Made by a program: the position numbers and the translations under genes. From assembly GCA_039583875.1 (NCBI GenBank), contig CM077155.1:4638043-4702042 (forward strand): a DNA stretch of 64,000 bases, written 5' to 3'. Each line of letters begins with the position of its first letter. Position 1 is the first letter of the stretch. Of the stretch, positions 34,347 to 43,668 are shown piece by piece. The stretch comes from Platanthera guangdongensis (Eukaryota > Streptophyta > Magnoliopsida > Asparagales > Orchidaceae). The notes beneath the pieces were generated by a model. The model saw only the letters and a list, made by a program, of their open reading frames with translations. It made no database searches and was not told where the DNA came from.

Positions 34347-36329
34347 TTAACATAGGCTACCTACTGGCTTTCCACCAGGTATCTTGTTACTACTTTTGGC
34401 ACTAACATTGTGCCAACAGTCCAAAGCAAAGTGGCCAACTTTGCCACAGCACCAACATTCAAATTTGTTGTACCTTTGCTTAGGTACAGACTTGGCTGTC
34501 TTAACTACAGCAGTCTTAGTGAATGTTGGGGCTTTGCCCTTGGACTTGGACTGATTCTGAACAGTCCTAGCTGGATTAACAAATCCCAGTCCAGTCTTTC
34601 CTTTATGATGAACAAAATCATCAATCAAGGGTAGCACTGATTTAGGTTTTGAAAACCTAGCTACTAGCTCTTTCTCCTTCTGAAGATTAATCTCCAGTTT
34701 CTTAATTTGATCATTCTTAAATGTAATAGTACCCATCTGAATCACAGTAATGTGTTTCAGCCTGGCCACTTCATTCAGTTTTTGATCATAATTCTTCTCG
34801 TAATCTATTGCAGCTGCCTTGAGATCAGCAATTTCCTTGGCCAAATTTTTGGCTAGGGTCTTGCTTTTCTTATAGGCTTGCAATAGTACTTGATATTCAT
34901 CTAGGAGTTGATGAATATCTCCCTCAGACTCAGATATATTCTCATCACTTGATGAAGAATAATCTGACTCTGAACTAGAACTGAAATCAGAACTTTGAGT
35001 TAAACCTTGTACCTGACTGGGTCCTGGCTGCTCCAGGTTTTTGGTACTTTCAGTCAAAGCCATCAGTCCTTGGCTTTGACAGTCTTCTTGCTCATAGATA
35101 GATTCCATGATCTGCATAAACTCTTCTTCTTCTTCAGCAAATAGCCCAATATAGGCTTCAGCATCTGTCTCAGTGTCTGAAGAAGACATATCTGAAAGAG
35201 TCTTCTCATTCTTTGCAACAAAGGACTTCTCCTTCTTTCCTTTGAAGTGTGTTTTCTTTTTGTCACTGGATTCTTTCCTTCTTTCAGGACAGTCTGCAAT
35301 AACATGGCCCTGTCTATTGCAGCAGTAACAAATTATCTTGGATCCAGTTGCCTTACTAGTCTTGGTCCTTTTCTTGTCCTTCTTTGAAGGCTTCTTTTCC
35401 TGATACTGAACCTCTTTCCCTTTGGAAGATGAAGGTCTAGACCTCCACTGTTTCTTCTTAAGGAACTTCTGAAAATGTCTGGTGAATGCAGCAAAGTCTT
35501 CATCACTTTCACTGCTTGTAGATTTTGTACTTTCTGACTCTTCAGATTCTGATTCAACTACCTCAGGAGGAGGAGTTGATGACTTGGTCCTGCTCTTTCT
35601 GGGTACATCTGACTTAAAGGCAACAGTCTTTTCTCTGTATTCAGTCCTTGTTGACTTTTCTTCTTCTTTTCTCACTGACAATTGCATCTCATAAGATAAC
35701 AACTTGCCAAAAAGTGTGGGAGGAGGAATTTCTCCCAACTTTGCCATTTCTCTGATGGCACAGATCTTGGTGTCCCAGTCTTTGGTGAGGGACCTTAAGA
35801 ATTTATCATTCAACTCATAGTTTGTGAACTCTCTTCCATATGACATGAGTTCATTTACAATTCTATAAAATTTCTTGTAGCATTCAGTGATGCTATCTCC
35901 TCTTCCTTGCCTAAAGCTCTCATATTCTTGATTAAGCAAGGACTTCCTATCTTGCCTTACTTCTTCAGAACCTTCCATATAGACAATGAGGGTATCCCAC
36001 ATTTCTTTTGCAGTTTTACAGTGAATAAGGTTCTGGAAGGTGGCATCATCAATTGCACTAACTATTATATTCTGTGCTCTTTTGTCCATGGTTGCTAGGA
36101 CAATCTCATCCTTGGTCATTTCAGAGAAATCCTTTGGAGTCCTCTGATTTGCATCCAATACTGAAATCTTCATGGGCACATATGGCCCTTCTTTGACTGT
36201 GATGTATATCCTAGGGTCAGAGGCTTCCATAAAAAGCCTAACCCTCTCTTTCCAGATCCCAAAGATCTCTTTTCTGCATATAGGTAGTTTCATTGAACCC
36301 AACTCCTTATGATTCTCTGAAGAACCCAT
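34347..36329 (-). CDS. Sire-3 gag, 660 codons, intact
   Basis: It begins MGSSENHKELGSMKLP. The N-terminal 220 residues form the copia gag region (FGIWKERVRLFMEASDP, AKEMWDTLI, YKKFYRIVNELMSYG). A basic/acidic hinge follows, then the first CCHC knuckle CYCCNRQGHVIADC (about residue 335), an acidic part, a Ser-rich block and a coiled-coil-like stretch (LAKNLAKEIADLKAAA, QIKKLEINLQKEKEL). A second knuckle CWCCGKVGHFALDC lies near the end. Two knuckles with a coiled coil between, at this length, fit the large Sirevirus gag. The start is favoured because it lies about 100 bases past the PBS and aligns with the Sire-1 gag. Confidence 0.94.
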   Translation of the reverse strand: MGSSENHKELGSMKLPICRKEIFGIWKERVRLFMEASDPRIYITVKEGPYVPMKISVLDANQRTPKDFSEMTKDEIVLATMDKRAQNIIVSAIDDATFQNLIHCKTAKEMWDTLIVYMEGSEEVRQDRKSLLNQEYESFRQGRGDSITECYKKFYRIVNELMSYGREFTNYELNDKFLRSLTKDWDTKICAIREMAKLGEIPPPTLFGKLLSYEMQLSVRKEEEKSTRTEYREKTVAFKSDVPRKSRTKSSTPPPEVVESESEESESTKSTSSESDEDFAAFTRHFQKFLKKKQWRSRPSSSKGKEVQYQEKKPSKKDKKRTKTSKATGSKIICYCCNRQGHVIADCPERRKESSDKKKTHFKGKKEKSFVAKNEKTLSDMSSSDTETDAEAYIGLFAEEEEEFMQIMESIYEQEDCQSQGLMALTESTKNLEQPGPSQVQGLTQSSDFSSSSESDYSSSSDENISESEGDIHQLLDEYQVLLQAYKKSKTLAKNLAKEIADLKAAAIDYEKNYDQKLNEVARLKHITVIQMGTITFKNDQIKKLEINLQKEKELVARFSKPKSVLPLIDDFVHHKGKTGLGFVNPARTVQNQSKSKGKAPTFTKTAVVKTAKSVPKQRYNKFECWCCGKVGHFALDCWHNVSAKSSNKIPGGKPVGSLC

Positions 36330-36442
36330 GTTCTTGATTTTCTTGAAACTGTTTCCTGTTTCCTGACTTATACTGAATCTGCCAAACTGGATCTCCTCAG
36401 ACAGTTAGTCCTGATTTTGAGGAACCTCCCTCTGATACCACT
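36330..36442 (-). other. Sire-3 leader with primer-binding site (36429-36440)
   Basis: The minus strand reads TGGTATCAGAGG at 36429-36440, two bases from the LTR end, followed by GAGGTTCC and a short untranslated leader to the gag start. Confidence 0.88.
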
Positions 36443-37354
36443 TGAAAGATATGGTACCTAAACACCTAGAGGGGGGGGGGGTGAATAGGTGACCTAAACC
36501 TTTTCTGACTTTTGTTTGGCAGCACAACAGTTTTTCACTGATTACTACAGCTAACAGCAAATACAGAAATTAAGCAGTCAATACACAGCACAGCACAGCA
36601 CAGAAGACACACTAATTTTATAGTGGTTCCCCAATCTTTGGGTACATCCACTTTCCCCCTTCGCCTATCTAGCAGTGTACTAGATTCGGCCAAACTTCTC
36701 CACTAGCTCAGAACCCAACAAGGTTCCTACCTCAGGCCCAAAGCCTTACACTCAGCCAAAAGGCCTACACTCAGCCACCTAGGCCTACACTCAGCCAGTC
36801 AAGGCTTACACTCAGCCAATTAAAGGCCTACACTCAGAGTTCTTCAACTCCTACACTCAGGCACCAAGCCCTACCCTCAGCCTTTATAAAATAGGCTTAC
36901 AATCACTCAGATCCAATGGATCTTACAAGTTTAAAATAGAAATTACAAATGCTAACTCTACAACTCAGAAAGAATGAGAGGAGTTGAGAGTTTCTTGAAG
37001 AGTTCTTGGAAGAACTCAGCTTGATCCAAACTGACTTAGCTTTCTTCAAAGCTTCTTGAGTAGAACTGAATTAGTCTGAATCTTCTGCAGTTGATCCTTG
37101 ATCTCTGCTTCTTGAAATCCAGATGACTCTGAATTGTTCTTCTCAGCCTTAGTTCCAAAGACTGAATCCTTGGTTGGAGCTCTCTCTCTCCAACTACTTA
37201 GATCTGCAGTTGGACTGCCTGATCTTCTTGTGTTGATCCTCTATGTATCACTTCTTGATTTAATCTGATCAACCACTTCAATTATTCTCACAACAAGTAA
37301 TGATTGTGAACAACTTAACCACTTAACTACTTTATTCTGTAAACTTTGGGTGCC

Positions 37355-37362
37355 TATTTATA
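37355..37362 (-). promoter_or_regulatory. TATA box of the Sire-3 5' LTR
   Basis: TATAAATA on the minus strand lies about 140 bp downstream of the palindrome array, in the context CCTATAAATAGGC. Confidence 0.7.
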
Positions 37363-37499
37363 GGCTTCCTTTATGGTAACCGGATGATCCGGTTTATAAC
37401 AGACTTTTGACTTCTCTGACAGTTGCTGTAGACCGGCTGGATTGGCAGCTGTCATGTCAACCAGTCACTTCTTGAAATTCTCTAACTGTCAGTTAGTGT

Positions 37500-38375
37500 C
37501 GAGACTTTCTGTTCTTAAGTGTCGACACTTATAGACCAAGTGTCGACACATGTTGTGTAAGTGTCGACACAAGTCTACAAGGTGTCGACACAATTCCTTG
37601 TATGTCTCGACACAGATTCTTCTGCATGTGTCGACACTGAAATTGAGTGTCGACACAAGTACTTGTACTTCATTCTTTATCTGTATTCTTCTAAGTGTCG
37701 ACACATCTCCTTTGTGTCGACACATCTTCATGTGTAGAAACTGTCAAGTGTCGACACTGCTTCTTGGTGTCGACACAAGTCTTCATTCTTGATTCTTCAG
37801 CTGAGTGTCGACACATTCCTTTAGTGTCGACACTTGTACTTAGAATATTTTACAACTTTTCTGTTCTTTGCTAAGTGTCGACACATCTCCTTGTGTCGAC
37901 ACTTTCTTCTAGTGTTGAGTCTTCTGGTTATGTGTCGACTCATTGTGCTGAGTGTCGACACATTCTTCAAGTGTTGACTTCTTTGAGTGTGTGTCGACAC
38001 ATTGTGCTGAGTGTCGACACATTCTTCATATGTTGACTCTGCTGATTAAGTGTCGACACATAGTGTTGAGTGTCGACACTTGTACTTAGTCTCTGCAGAA
38101 TTATGCTGAGTGTCGACACAACTCCAAGTGTCGACACTTACTGATGTTGACTCAGCTCTTCTAGGTGTCGACACTTCCGCCAAGTGTCGACACAGCTTTT
38201 CTGCATCCTTCTACACTGAGTGTCGACACAGCTCCAAGTGTCGACACTTTCTGACTGGTGTCGACACTTCTTCCCAGGTGTCGACACAATGACTCCAAGT
38301 GTCGACACTGCATGTCTGGGTGTCGACACAAGCTTTCTCAAGTGTCGACACTTTGCCTCTGGGTGTCGACACATG
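37500..38375. repeat. U3 array of Sire-3: about 31 copies of TGTCGACA
   Basis: The perfect palindrome TGTCGACA, often extended to GTGTCGACAC, recurs about 31 times in about 880 bp. Intervals are mostly 17-40 bp and the spacers are unrelated. A few variants (GTCTCGACAC, TGTCGACT) occur. The spacers are not conserved, so this is not a simple tandem repeat. Confidence 0.95.
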
Positions 38376-38517
38376 GACTTAGAAATTTTCAGCTTCAGTC
38401 CAGTGTATATCTAACCTGCACAAGTAACTCAAACAAACATCAAATACATTCTGATGTATATCATTGAGTTAGGTGAGGCTTCTTCAAATCAGGTACATTT
38501 GACCAATGTACCCAACA

Positions 38518-39290
38518 CAGGTCGGGCGGCTAGGAAGGCCGCTTCCAAGAAGCCGAGCAAAGCAGAGGGAAAGAAGTCGCACGACCTGAAAAAGTCGGGC
38601 GAACAGAGGAGAACAAGTCGCACGGCCAAAGATGAGGCCGGGGAGACTAGGAAGCAGGAGCGGGTAGAAGGCAACAAGAAGTAGAGCACGGCGAATAGAG
38701 GAGATCGCGAAAAAGGTCGCGAAAAAGAAGGGGCAAGCCGCGCGGACAGGTCGCGCAGGCAGACGGAGAATCAAGCGGCGAAAAAGCAGGCAAAGGCCCA
38801 GCGGGGAAGAGGTCGCGCGGACTGAGAAGGCCGAGCGAACAGAAGAGAAGAGAAGAGCAGGTGACCGCGACCAAGATGCGGGTGAAAAAGGAACAACCCG
38901 CACGGTCAGGCAGATCACAGCAGCAAACCGCGAGAATAGAGACAAGCGGTAATGGGGAAAGCAGAGGCGGACAGGGAGAAGAAGTCCGCAGCGGGTAGAG
39001 ACAAGTCACGCGGACAGAGACAGGCCGCAACGACTAGGAAGTCGGAGAGGCAAGAAAGAACAAGGAGCGCGGCGACACGGAAACAGGTCGCTGCGACGAA
39101 TAGCAGAGGAGAAGAGAATCAAGAAGAAGAAGCAAGCCGCGCGAACAGGGCAGCGGACAGAAACAAGCCGCGCGGATAGAAATAAGCCGCGCGGACAGAA
39201 GAGAAGGCAAGCCGCGAGACAAGTCGCAGGACGCGGAAAACAAGCCGCGAACAACAGAGAGCGCACAGAATCAGGAGGAACTGACCGTGT
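38518..39290 (-). other. Copia-C leader, GC-rich, no clear gag
   Basis: The segment from the PBS to the Sire-3 insertion is rich in CGCGGCTTG and CCGCGCGG-type words and reads as a Leu/Cys/Pro-rich pseudo-frame of no recognisable family. I see no gag motif. It resembles an untranslated leader. Confidence 0.6.
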
Positions 39291-39302
39291 CCTCTGATAC
39301 CA
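39291..39302 (-). other. Primer-binding site of Copia-C
   Basis: The minus strand reads TGGTATCAGAGG directly at the end of the LTR (CTAACA, then TGGTATC). Confidence 0.9.
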
Positions 39303-39699
39303 TGTTAGAAAGTAGCGAAAAAGAGAGAACCAGCGAATAAACTTTTGAATAATTGAAATTTTATTATCCAAAAAAGATATCTATTACAAAGGTATGCCCT
39401 CCCTTATATAGAATGGAGGAGAGATGAGAGAATACAAATAAGAGATGTGGGACTAAAAATTACAGGACTAAGCGGACTATACAAGACAAACCGCACAAAC
39501 CGCGCGGTTAGACAGCAGGGCTAACCGCACGGTTAGACAGCAGGGCTAACCGCACGGCTACCACCAGAGAGCAAGCGAGACTGCCAGGGTAGACCGCCAG
39601 ACCGCCCGGTCTCCAAGCCGGCTGAGACAGACCGCCAGACCGCGCGGTCTTCAACCCACCAATACAAACCGCCAGGCCGCCCGGTCACCAACTTCAACA
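39303..39699 (-). repeat. Copia-C 5' LTR
   Basis: It is 397 bp and nearly identical to 26906-27277 except for a 25-bp tandem duplication of the hairpin arm region (around 39505-39560). It is followed by the TSD AGCGC (39700-39704). Confidence 0.93.
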
Positions 39700-39704
39700 A
39701 GCGC

Positions 39705-41022
39705 CTATATTAGCCGGCAAGCCCCAGAAAACTCCGGACTTCCGCTACCGTATAAAGCTCAGGCCACTCCCGCATCGCAACAATCTTCGTCGGATCCACT
39801 GCAATACCTTCCTCACTCACTACAAGACCGAGGACGCCACTTAGGATGAGCAAAACTTGCACTTCGAGAACTTGGCATATAGCTGATTCCTCCTTAGCGT
39901 CTCCAAAACCAAAAGAAGATGCTTGAAGTGATCTTCCTTACTCTGCGAGTACACCAAAATATCGTCGACGAAGACGAACCCAAAATGGTACAAGTACTCC
40001 CGGAAGGTCCTGTTCATCAAATCCATGAACACTGACGGCGCATTAGTCAGCCCAAATGGCATGACCATAAACGGGTAGCGCCCATATCCTGTACTGAACG
40101 TTATCTTAGGGATATCACTCTCCCTTATCTAATTTAGAGTACGCCGTTGGCCCGACCAACTGATCACAAAGATCATCGATCCTTGGGATTGGGTACTTGT
40201 TCTTTTCCGTCAACTTGTTGGGCTCCCGATAATTAATACATAGCCTCAAGCTTCTGTCCTTCTTCTTAATTAATAGGGTCGGTGCACTCCAAGGCGAAGG
40301 ACTTGGACGCACATACCCTTGCTCCAACAACTTTTAGAAGTTGCACCTTCAGCTCCGCCATTTCCTTAGGCGCTAGCCGATATGGAGAGCGTGACACAGA
40401 CTTTGCACCTGGTACTAGCTCAAACATGAAATCTATCTCCCGTCGAGGCGGGGCTCCAGGAAGATCTCTAGGGAACACATCAGGGCACTCCGATACCACT
40501 GAAATATTAACCAACGCGGGCTTCGGCTTTGCAACCTCCACTAGTGTACAGAACAGCTCTACACCAGCACGAACCGCCTTCACCACCTGAAGAGCATCCA
40601 CCAATGTCTTGCTCGAACTCTTCGAGCTCGTAAGGGTCGTCTCACGACTTGCTCCCAGCTTGACTTCCTTGCTACCGCAATCTATATAGGCTTACTGCTC
40701 CGAGAGTCAGTCCATGCCAACTATAATGTCCACTAACGGAAGTAACGACGCTTGCAGATCGTACTCCTTATTCCCAATCCAAAACTAAGCGCAACAAATT
40801 CTACCCGCGCACAATGAGCACCATTGGACTATAACACATCCAATTTGTCTCTTACCATCGAAGGAGGTACTCCGTCGCACAATATAATTCCTAATAAAGG
40901 AATGCGAAGCTCCCTAAATGAACAGTGCTCTCGCAGATAAAGTAAAGTCATAACAAGGCTTAGCACCAGTAGTTCTAAGCTAACATGCACAAGGGCGACA
41001 AGTGTTTAAGGCAAAACAATCT
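39705..41022 (-). pseudogene. Gypsy-T copy 2 pol, part 1: protease remnant and RT
   Basis: It is the continuation of the 26905 fragment. The protease end reads VGMD-stop-LSE near 40715. The linker frame 40604-40266 is frameshifted after KVQLLK. RT parts lie at 40330-40115 ([19 protein letters not shown]) and 40068-39841 ([25 protein letters not shown]). The same stop/deletion at SKLDKGE found in copy 1 is present. Confidence 0.9.
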
Positions 41023-41922
41023 TTAAACCATACCTGTCGTCACGACGGCGTGCTTCCTCCAGGGTTTTAGGCACTCACGGGCATAATGCCCTGGCTCCCC
41101 ACAGTTGAAACATGTGCCCGGGGTCTGACCCATAGTCGCCCTAGAAGAACCAGAAGGAGCTGGACCCGAAGTCCTATGCTTCTTATACCATTTTCGATAT
41201 ACAGACTTTGAGGTGTTCGGCACTTTAAATGCCATCTCCTTTGCATTAGAGTCCTTGACTGCTCCTGACATAGCTTTCTTGGCCTTCTTAGCACCTTTCC
41301 AACAGTCTCGGGCAAAGTGCCCTTTCTTTCCACAAGTAAAACATGTGTAAGTAGCTTTGCTAGTCGATGTCATAGCCCCTTTCTCCAGCATTCTACCGGA
41401 TGAAGCTCTTATGGGGTTTGTATAGTTCGATACCATGGTCGTTGGCATCGGGAGGGTCTTCCTCAAATCTGCCTCCAAAGATCTAGCTGATTCCACCAAG
41501 GCTCGGAATCCCAATAACTTTGGTCCTAGCAGTAGAACTCGTAATTCGGCACGCAGGCCATTATAAAATCTATCAACTGTAGCTTGCTCATTATCCAACT
41601 CGAAGCATGGGTAGCGACTTATCATAAGAAATGCTTGCAAATATTCCTCAACTTTGTGCGCTCCCTGCACTAAATGCATATTCAGCTGCTGCTCTGATGG
41701 TCTACCAAAGGTCATCTGCTGCATCACACCCACTGGCGTTGAAGCCACAACAGGGGCGCAGGGTTGTACATTTCCTCCAAGCTGTGCACCCGTCACAGCG
41801 AACACCGCTTCTACGATCCTTCTAATGGTTTCATACGAAGGAGGAGTCTCAAACACCTCACCGGGTGCACTATGCTCCTCAGAAACAGGACATTCTGGCG
41901 GTCCAACACCGCTTCCGGTCAC
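41023..41922 (-). CDS. Gypsy-T copy 2 gag, 299 codons, intact
   Basis: The open frame MTGSGVGPPECPV to TTGMV has a capsid-like region (YLQAFLMISRYPCFELDNEQ, VDRFYNGLRAELRVLL). Two CCHC knuckles follow, CFTCGKKGHFARDC (about residues 195-208) and CFNCGEPGHYAREC (about 273-286). The frame ends just upstream of the protease remnant. Pol in this element is dead, so an intact gag could only be of use with help in trans. The start agrees with copy 1. Confidence 0.93.
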   Translation of the reverse strand: MTGSGVGPPECPVSEEHSAPGEVFETPPSYETIRRIVEAVFAVTGAQLGGNVQPCAPVVASTPVGVMQQMTFGRPSEQQLNMHLVQGAHKVEEYLQAFLMISRYPCFELDNEQATVDRFYNGLRAELRVLLLGPKLLGFRALVESARSLEADLRKTLPMPTTMVSNYTNPIRASSGRMLEKGAMTSTSKATYTCFTCGKKGHFARDCWKGAKKAKKAMSGAVKDSNAKEMAFKVPNTSKSVYRKWYKKHRTSGPAPSGSSRATMGQTPGTCFNCGEPGHYARECLKPWRKHAVVTTGMV

Positions 41923-42147
41923 CTATAGTGGTACAAAACACCGTTAAGCGACCGAATAAAATTGCGAACAGCAATTATAGGAACACGCAGGTTCCTCAAA
42001 CACGTGTATTTTCATTCCTAAGTGGACATTCATGGGTTATTTTACCGTTATAACGATGACGCACACAATGTGCTCACCACCCCTTAAAAAGAATTCGTCA
42101 ACGAATTCATCTTAAGCCCGACCAAAACCAGTAGTATGATAACAAAT

Positions 42148-43098
42148 TATAACACCCCCTATCCGTCGCATAGCATATAGCAGTAGGTTCGGCCGGGGCC
42201 CGACGCCATATACCACAGATGGACCGGGTGGTTACTCAATGGAAACCATCCAAATAATCATAACATCCTACACAGAGCATTCTAGCGGAAGCAGTTTAAG
42301 TTGAAATAAAGAACCCAACACCAAAGCATGAATGTCCACTAGAATAGCCAACCAGGAATGAAGTACATACACTAGTACTGGCCTTAAGGCCTTACAAAAA
42401 GATTTACTTAATGTTACATGATTTACAAACCACGGCACGCAGGCCGGTCAAACATTAATAAAGTAGTAAACACTCCAAATAGGCCCTCAAGGGCCGACTT
42501 CGCAATTTGGGCTTTAGCCTGCTATTGACCGCTTGGTCCAGCAGTACCTGCAAGCAACATAACCACCGCACTGTGGCAAACAAAAAGGCAACGGTCAGCA
42601 ATGCTGACCAAATTATAACGATCCCGCCCCCAACTCGGGGCAGCAATGCTCCTTCCCTGCAGTTTTATTAGCACAAGCGAGCAATATAATAATATTCATT
42701 TCATCACAGGCGTAGGCTCACACGGCCACACACCCCGTGCACTCAGGGCACATTCTCGGTGAACCGGTCGATGTCACGTCAGTTAAAGCCATGGACATTC
42801 CAGACCCACCACCGCCACTTTGACGGCCAAACATATGAGCAATTTGTCTTCCCGGCATGGGTCACGTCAATTTAAGTGTCGACACGGGTCGACACGCCCT
42901 GCGACACGCCCGTGTCACAGGCCGTGTGCCCAGTCTTGACACAATGTCGAGACCAAAGTGTCGACTTCCCGGCTGAGTGTCGACACAAGCTTGACACGCC
43001 CTGGGACACGCCCGTGTCCCAGGCCGTGTGCCTGCAGCCAGAACCCAAAACTGGCCCAAAACGTCCCCCGTCGCTCCTTTGAGTTTCAGGGCGTTACA
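42148..43098 (-). repeat. Gypsy-T LTR 3, with a 1,369-bp internal deletion
   Basis: It matches LTR 1 from the start to TTTAAG (42873) and then jumps to TGTCGACACGGG in the array. The missing part equals 16255-17623 of LTR 1. TAAG stands at both edges, a 4-bp microhomology. The outer end is TATAAC instead of TGTAAC. It borders the CATTT duplication at 43099. Confidence 0.93.
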
Positions 43099-43103
43099 CA
43101 TTT

Positions 43104-43363
43104 GTCTCCTTCCAAGCTCTCATCGCTTCAGCATTGCCAACAGTAACTTTTTGCCATTTTGCTCCGCACAGCACCTCCCAAAAGTCCTCGCCAAGAAGAT
43201 AGCTCTCCATACAAGACTTCCACTTCACAAAGTTAGTCTGTGTTAGGAGTTCAATCTCAAGACCTCTTGCAAATCCTGCTTCCATGGCTCTAAAACTGGT
43301 TCCCTCTTCACAAGAGCAACAACCACTTCTAGTTGATCACTACATATCCACTCCAACCTCCAC
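43104..43363 (-). pseudogene. Copia-B gag, N-terminal part
   Basis: The minus-strand frame from about 43285 has LLTQTNFVKWKSCMESYLLG..DFWEVL and RAWKETN. This is the typical start of a copia gag with the WK..M motif. Gypsy-T cuts it at 43099. The frame continues at 15520, in phase once the insertion and one CATTT are removed. The start codon is uncertain, as a longer leader frame runs to 43446. Confidence 0.87.
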
Positions 43364-43375
43364 CCTCTAATACCA
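43364..43375 (-). other. Primer-binding site of Copia-B
   Basis: TGGTATTAGAGG on the minus strand abuts the LTR end. It is the iMet primer site with one change. Confidence 0.82.
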
Positions 43376-43668
43376 TGTTGAATTTTTTGGACCTTGGAAT
43401 GAGCAGGGGTTATCTCAACTAGCAAGTTAGACACATGCATCAACAAGAGTCTTTATTGATGACAACAGTCTTCTTATAAGACAAGACATACATGGCGAGA
43501 CATGATTCGCCAACATAACCAAAGGGAAAGCAGAACAAAATTACAAAGCAAACAGACCACGCGGACTGAACAAGTAGTCGACGGTACTACTAATACACTA
43601 TGGAGTCCGCACAGACCGCCAGGTCGCCAGACGCAAACCAAGCCGTGCGGACTGCCCATTATTCCAAT

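Larger units (their letters stand above)
30613..38517 (-). mobile_element. Sire-3: nearly intact Sirevirus with an abnormal 3' end
   Basis: It has a 2,075-bp 5' LTR (36443-38517), iMet PBS, a 660-codon gag, protease-integrase and RT-RNase H in order on the minus strand. The right edge (CCCAACA at 38511-38517) is sharp against the Copia-C leader. The left edge is uncertain because a normal 3' LTR is not present. No env-like gene or PPT follows pol. Its coding state makes it the best-preserved protein source in the window. Confidence 0.83.
36443..38517 (-). repeat. Sire-3 5' LTR
   Basis: It is 2,075 bp, TGAAAG to CCCAACA on the plus strand. In reading order it has a short start, about 31 TGTCGACA palindromes (37500-38375), a TATA box (37355-37362) and a run of ACACTCAG-type words (36750-36900). 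The conserved GGGGAACCACTATAAA block (about 36616-36635) and a C-run (36472-36481) come last. Confidence 0.9.
26906..39699 (-). mobile_element. Copia-C: Ty1/copia element with its leader split by Sire-3
   Basis: LTRs of 372 bp (26906-27277) and 397 bp (39303-39699) have TGTTAG...CAACA ends, with a perfect AGCGC duplication (26901-26905 and 39700-39704). The iMet PBS and the GAGGGGGAG PPT are in place. The interior has a GC-rich leader, almost no gag, a protease remnant, integrase and a largely intact RT-RNase H. It is the same protein family as Copia-A. Sire-3 lies inside the leader. Confidence 0.93.
15526..43098 (-). mobile_element. Gypsy-T: tandem Ty3/gypsy array, LTR-body-LTR-body-LTR
   Basis: The array is flanked by one perfect CATTT duplication (15521-15525 and 43099-43103). 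It has three LTRs (2,320, 2,320 and 951 bp) and two bodies (about 4,592 and 4,591 bp, the second split by Copia-C). Each body reads gag, protease, RT, RNase H, integrase on the minus strand. The integrase tail (VRWDNCGREELSWERE..YPELF) is like that of Tekay/Del chromoviruses. Both bodies share the same lesions, so the family was defective or one body was copied from the other. Unequal recombination between LTRs is the simplest origin. Confidence 0.92.

Noticed and set aside
36465..36482. G-run as an assembly gap or sequencing artefact
   Set aside because: A similar run in the same context recurs at about 49410, 56233 and 62329 and, as C, at 2941, so it is a family feature. Exact lengths may still be wrong.
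37500..38375. CRISPR-like array (regular short repeats with unique spacers)
   Set aside because: The repeat is an 8-10 bp palindrome, the intervals vary, it lies in an LTR and the context is eukaryotic with no cas genes.
30613..38522. CAGGT as a target duplication for Sire-3
   Set aside because: CAGGT follows the right end at 38518-38522, but I could not find the same word at a sharp left end.
38484..39030. Leu/Cys-rich frames as a membrane protein
   Set aside because: They lie in the GC-rich leader between the Copia-C PBS and the Sire-3 insertion. Composition alone gives the hydrophobic look.
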